Shown: in pieces, positions 62,624 through 64,000 of the stretch
Position numbering within the stretch: position 1 is the first letter of the stretch
Layout of the letters: each line of letters begins with the position of its first letter
Origin: Flexilinea sp.
GTDB taxonomy: Bacteria > Chloroflexota > Anaerolineae > Anaerolineales > Anaerolineaceae
Assembly (NCBI GenBank): GCA_017432685.1
Contig: JAFRIR010000113.1
Coordinates: 23,673-87,672, forward strand
DNA length: 64,000 bases
Reading direction: 5' to 3'
Notes under the pieces: generated by a model
Told to the model about the DNA's origin: nothing
Databases searched by the model: none
The model's input: only the letters and a program-made list of their open reading frames with translations
Position numbers and translations under genes: made by a program

Positions 62624-63798
62624 AGAAACCATGCACCGCGCTGTTTTTCGTGATTCTCGTTATCCTGCTTTCCGGGTGTTCGATCCTGAACCCGCAGGCC
62701 CTTCGCTACCGGATCCTGCACCTGGAAGACGAACTGTTTTCACAGGCGACGATCACCATGCCGGTGCTGGTCACTTCAACCTATACGCTCACCCCGTCCA
62801 TCGTCCCGACCCTGACGCCGGTCCCGACAGAGACACTCACCCCTTCACCGACCATCAAACCGACAGTCATTTACAGTTCGCCGACCTTTGAATACCTGGC
62901 GACGGAATCGATGCCGCTCTCCCCGGGAGACGGGATCAACCAGGTTTCCGACGTCACGATTCCCGACGATACCGTGATGAAACCAAACCAGCTTTTCATT
63001 AAGTCCTGGCGCATGACCAACAGCGGTGACAGCACCTGGGAAGAAGGAACCAAACTCATGCTTGACACCACCTTTGACACAGAACTGCCCACGGTCATCA
63101 AAGCCATCTTCCTCAAGGAAAATGACTGGATCGACTTCACCCCGGGCGGCTGGGGCAGCCGGGTTTATAACGTCGGTCCCGGCACCCGGGTCGACCTGGC
63201 AGTGATCCTGCGCGCTCCTTCTCAAGCCGGTTCCTATCAGATCCAGTTCCGGCTGGTCAACAAGAAAGGGGAGATCATCAACACACCTTTCTGGATGCGT
63301 TTTTATGTTGCCGCACCCACCCAGACACCTACCCCTGAACCGCCGACCGCTACCCCCCTTCCTCCCACCGGGATTCCCCACGACTCTCAGGGTACCGCGA
63401 TCGCGGTCAGCGTTGAAAGCGCCACTGCGACCCCGATTCCCGAAGAATATAACTGGACGGGGCACTGGATGGTGCGTGAACCGTTCAAAGGTGAAAAGAT
63501 CGACCCAGCCCACGCCTGGCTTTATCAAAGCGGCGATGAAGTGACGGGATTTATTTATGACGCCAAAGGGGAGCCAATCATCGTAAAAGGAGCGCTCTTC
63601 GATAACGGGCGAACCTTCAACGGGGAAATGTTTTACCCCTGGCAGAAGGATACATCTTCCATTGTCTGGCGGATGCAGGCCACCCGCGACCAGTTTTACG
63701 CCGTCACCCCGCTGGGTGTCGTGACGGATTCAGCGGTCTGCGGCGGACGGGACGGCGCCAATCTGCCGCTCTATTGTGCCCTCCCGGCAGGAGGATGA
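62617..63798 (+). CDS. Lipoprotein with NBR1-type Ig-like domain
   Basis: A 393-aa protein. The signal peptide ends in a lipobox (LLSGC, about residues 18-22), so the protein is anchored by lipid. A Thr/Pro-rich stalk follows (~50-95), then an NBR1-Ig domain (~110-230) with SWRMTNSGDSTWEEGTKLML and the closing GSYQIQFRLVNKKGE. A second Pro/Thr linker (~230-270) leads to a C-terminal domain (~280-393) with WTGHWMVREP and two cysteines near the end. It overlaps tsaC by 7 bp, with GGAAGGA upstream of the ATG. It is probably a surface-binding protein; ligand unknown. Confidence 0.85.
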   Translation: MLKKPCTALFFVILVILLSGCSILNPQALRYRILHLEDELFSQATITMPVLVTSTYTLTPSIVPTLTPVPTETLTPSPTIKPTVIYSSPTFEYLATESMPLSPGDGINQVSDVTIPDDTVMKPNQLFIKSWRMTNSGDSTWEEGTKLMLDTTFDTELPTVIKAIFLKENDWIDFTPGGWGSRVYNVGPGTRVDLAVILRAPSQAGSYQIQFRLVNKKGEIINTPFWMRFYVAAPTQTPTPEPPTATPLPPTGIPHDSQGTAIAVSVESATATPIPEEYNWTGHWMVREPFKGEKIDPAHAWLYQSGDEVTGFIYDAKGEPIIVKGALFDNGRTFNGEMFYPWQKDTSSIVWRMQATRDQFYAVTPLGVVTDSAVCGGRDGANLPLYCALPAGG

Positions 63799-63803
63799 AC
63801 ACA

Positions 63804-63877
63804 AATAAGAAATCAGAAATAAGAAATCAGAAATGAGGAATGAGAAATGAGGAATGAGAAATGAGAAATGAGAAATG
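63804..63877 (+). repeat. 8-nt tandem array (GAAATGAG / GAAATCAG / GGAATGAG)
   Basis: Nine or so units starting 6 bp after the lipoprotein stop. With the oppositely oriented CTAATTCCT array at 63975 it frames an AT-rich 100-bp spacer in which I see nothing else. Confidence 0.85.
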
Positions 63878-63974
63878 TGGAACACAATTATAGCAATATT
63901 TGATAAATCTGCATATCGTAAAAACATAGATAACTTTATCATCCCGATTAAAACAAATAACACAAAGGGTAATA

Positions 63975-64000
63975 TTCCTAATTCCTAATTCCTAATTCCT
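63975..64000. repeat. CTAATTCCT array at the window edge
   Basis: Three units of CTAATTCCT reach the window end, so the array may continue. Orientation is inverse to the array at 63804-63877. Confidence 0.75.

Overview
The window looks like a chromosome segment of an anaerobic Chloroflexota bacterium, most likely class Anaerolineae. This is inferred from content, because no rRNA is present: an electron-bifurcating type [FeFe]-hydrogenase (hydABC), secreted SUMF1, NBR1-Ig-like and lamin-tail proteins, GT-C membrane glycosyltransferases of the DUF6311 type, c-di-AMP receptor-like proteins, and moderate GC content with AT-rich promoters. There are no phage genes, transposases, tRNAs or CRISPR arrays. 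Most of the window is ordinary core genome, and the less explained material sits in the intergenic regions.

Layout. 1-1.6 kb: end of a hydrolase-like/membrane protein and a small membrane protein. 1.7-12.2 kb (minus): PBP1-type penicillin-binding protein, a 567-aa unknown, two SUMF1 proteins, a lamin-tail protein, then dnaX-ybaB-recR and a NYN-domain protein. 12.3-14 kb (plus): two tandem PII-like c-di-AMP receptor homologues and a DUF4013 membrane protein. 14-20.6 kb: a DUF6311 protein, an amidase-like protein, hypotheticals, an AI-2E family permease and an FHA protein with a 54-bp minisatellite. 20.8-25 kb (minus): hydC-hydB-hydA. 25.26-25.44 kb: 6S RNA with its own promoter. 25.5-29.1 kb (minus): a MrfA/MrfB-like repair pair, with an HNH module inside MrfA. 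29.2-31.5 kb: secreted NBR1-Ig and BspA-type LRR proteins. 31.6-35.8 kb (minus): a short UvrA paralogue and a secreted 5'-nucleotidase.

36-49 kb is dominated by cell-surface sugar chemistry (UDP-glucuronate decarboxylase, GtrA, GT2, three or four large GT-C membrane enzymes). Interleaved with it are rsmD, an orphan DNA methyltransferase, rsmI, rsmE and a GNAT acetyltransferase. 49-57.8 kb: smc, rnc, a YdjM-like membrane protein, an ABC exporter, a UPF0173 hydrolase and a HAD phosphatase. 57.9-63.8 kb: an unknown protein, a candidate small RNA with its own promoter and terminator, then prfA-prmC-tsaC and an NBR1-Ig lipoprotein. The gaps here carry MITE-like elements and arrays of 7-9 nt units.

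The most noteworthy items are: an unassigned ~115-nt small RNA gene at 59104-59218; seven genes whose -10 box lies so close to the start codon that their mRNAs should be leaderless or nearly so; a pair of ~120-bp inverted-repeat elements; the dispersed short-unit arrays; and enzymes with altered key motifs (amidase Glu to His, RsmD APPQ, PrmC NLPY).
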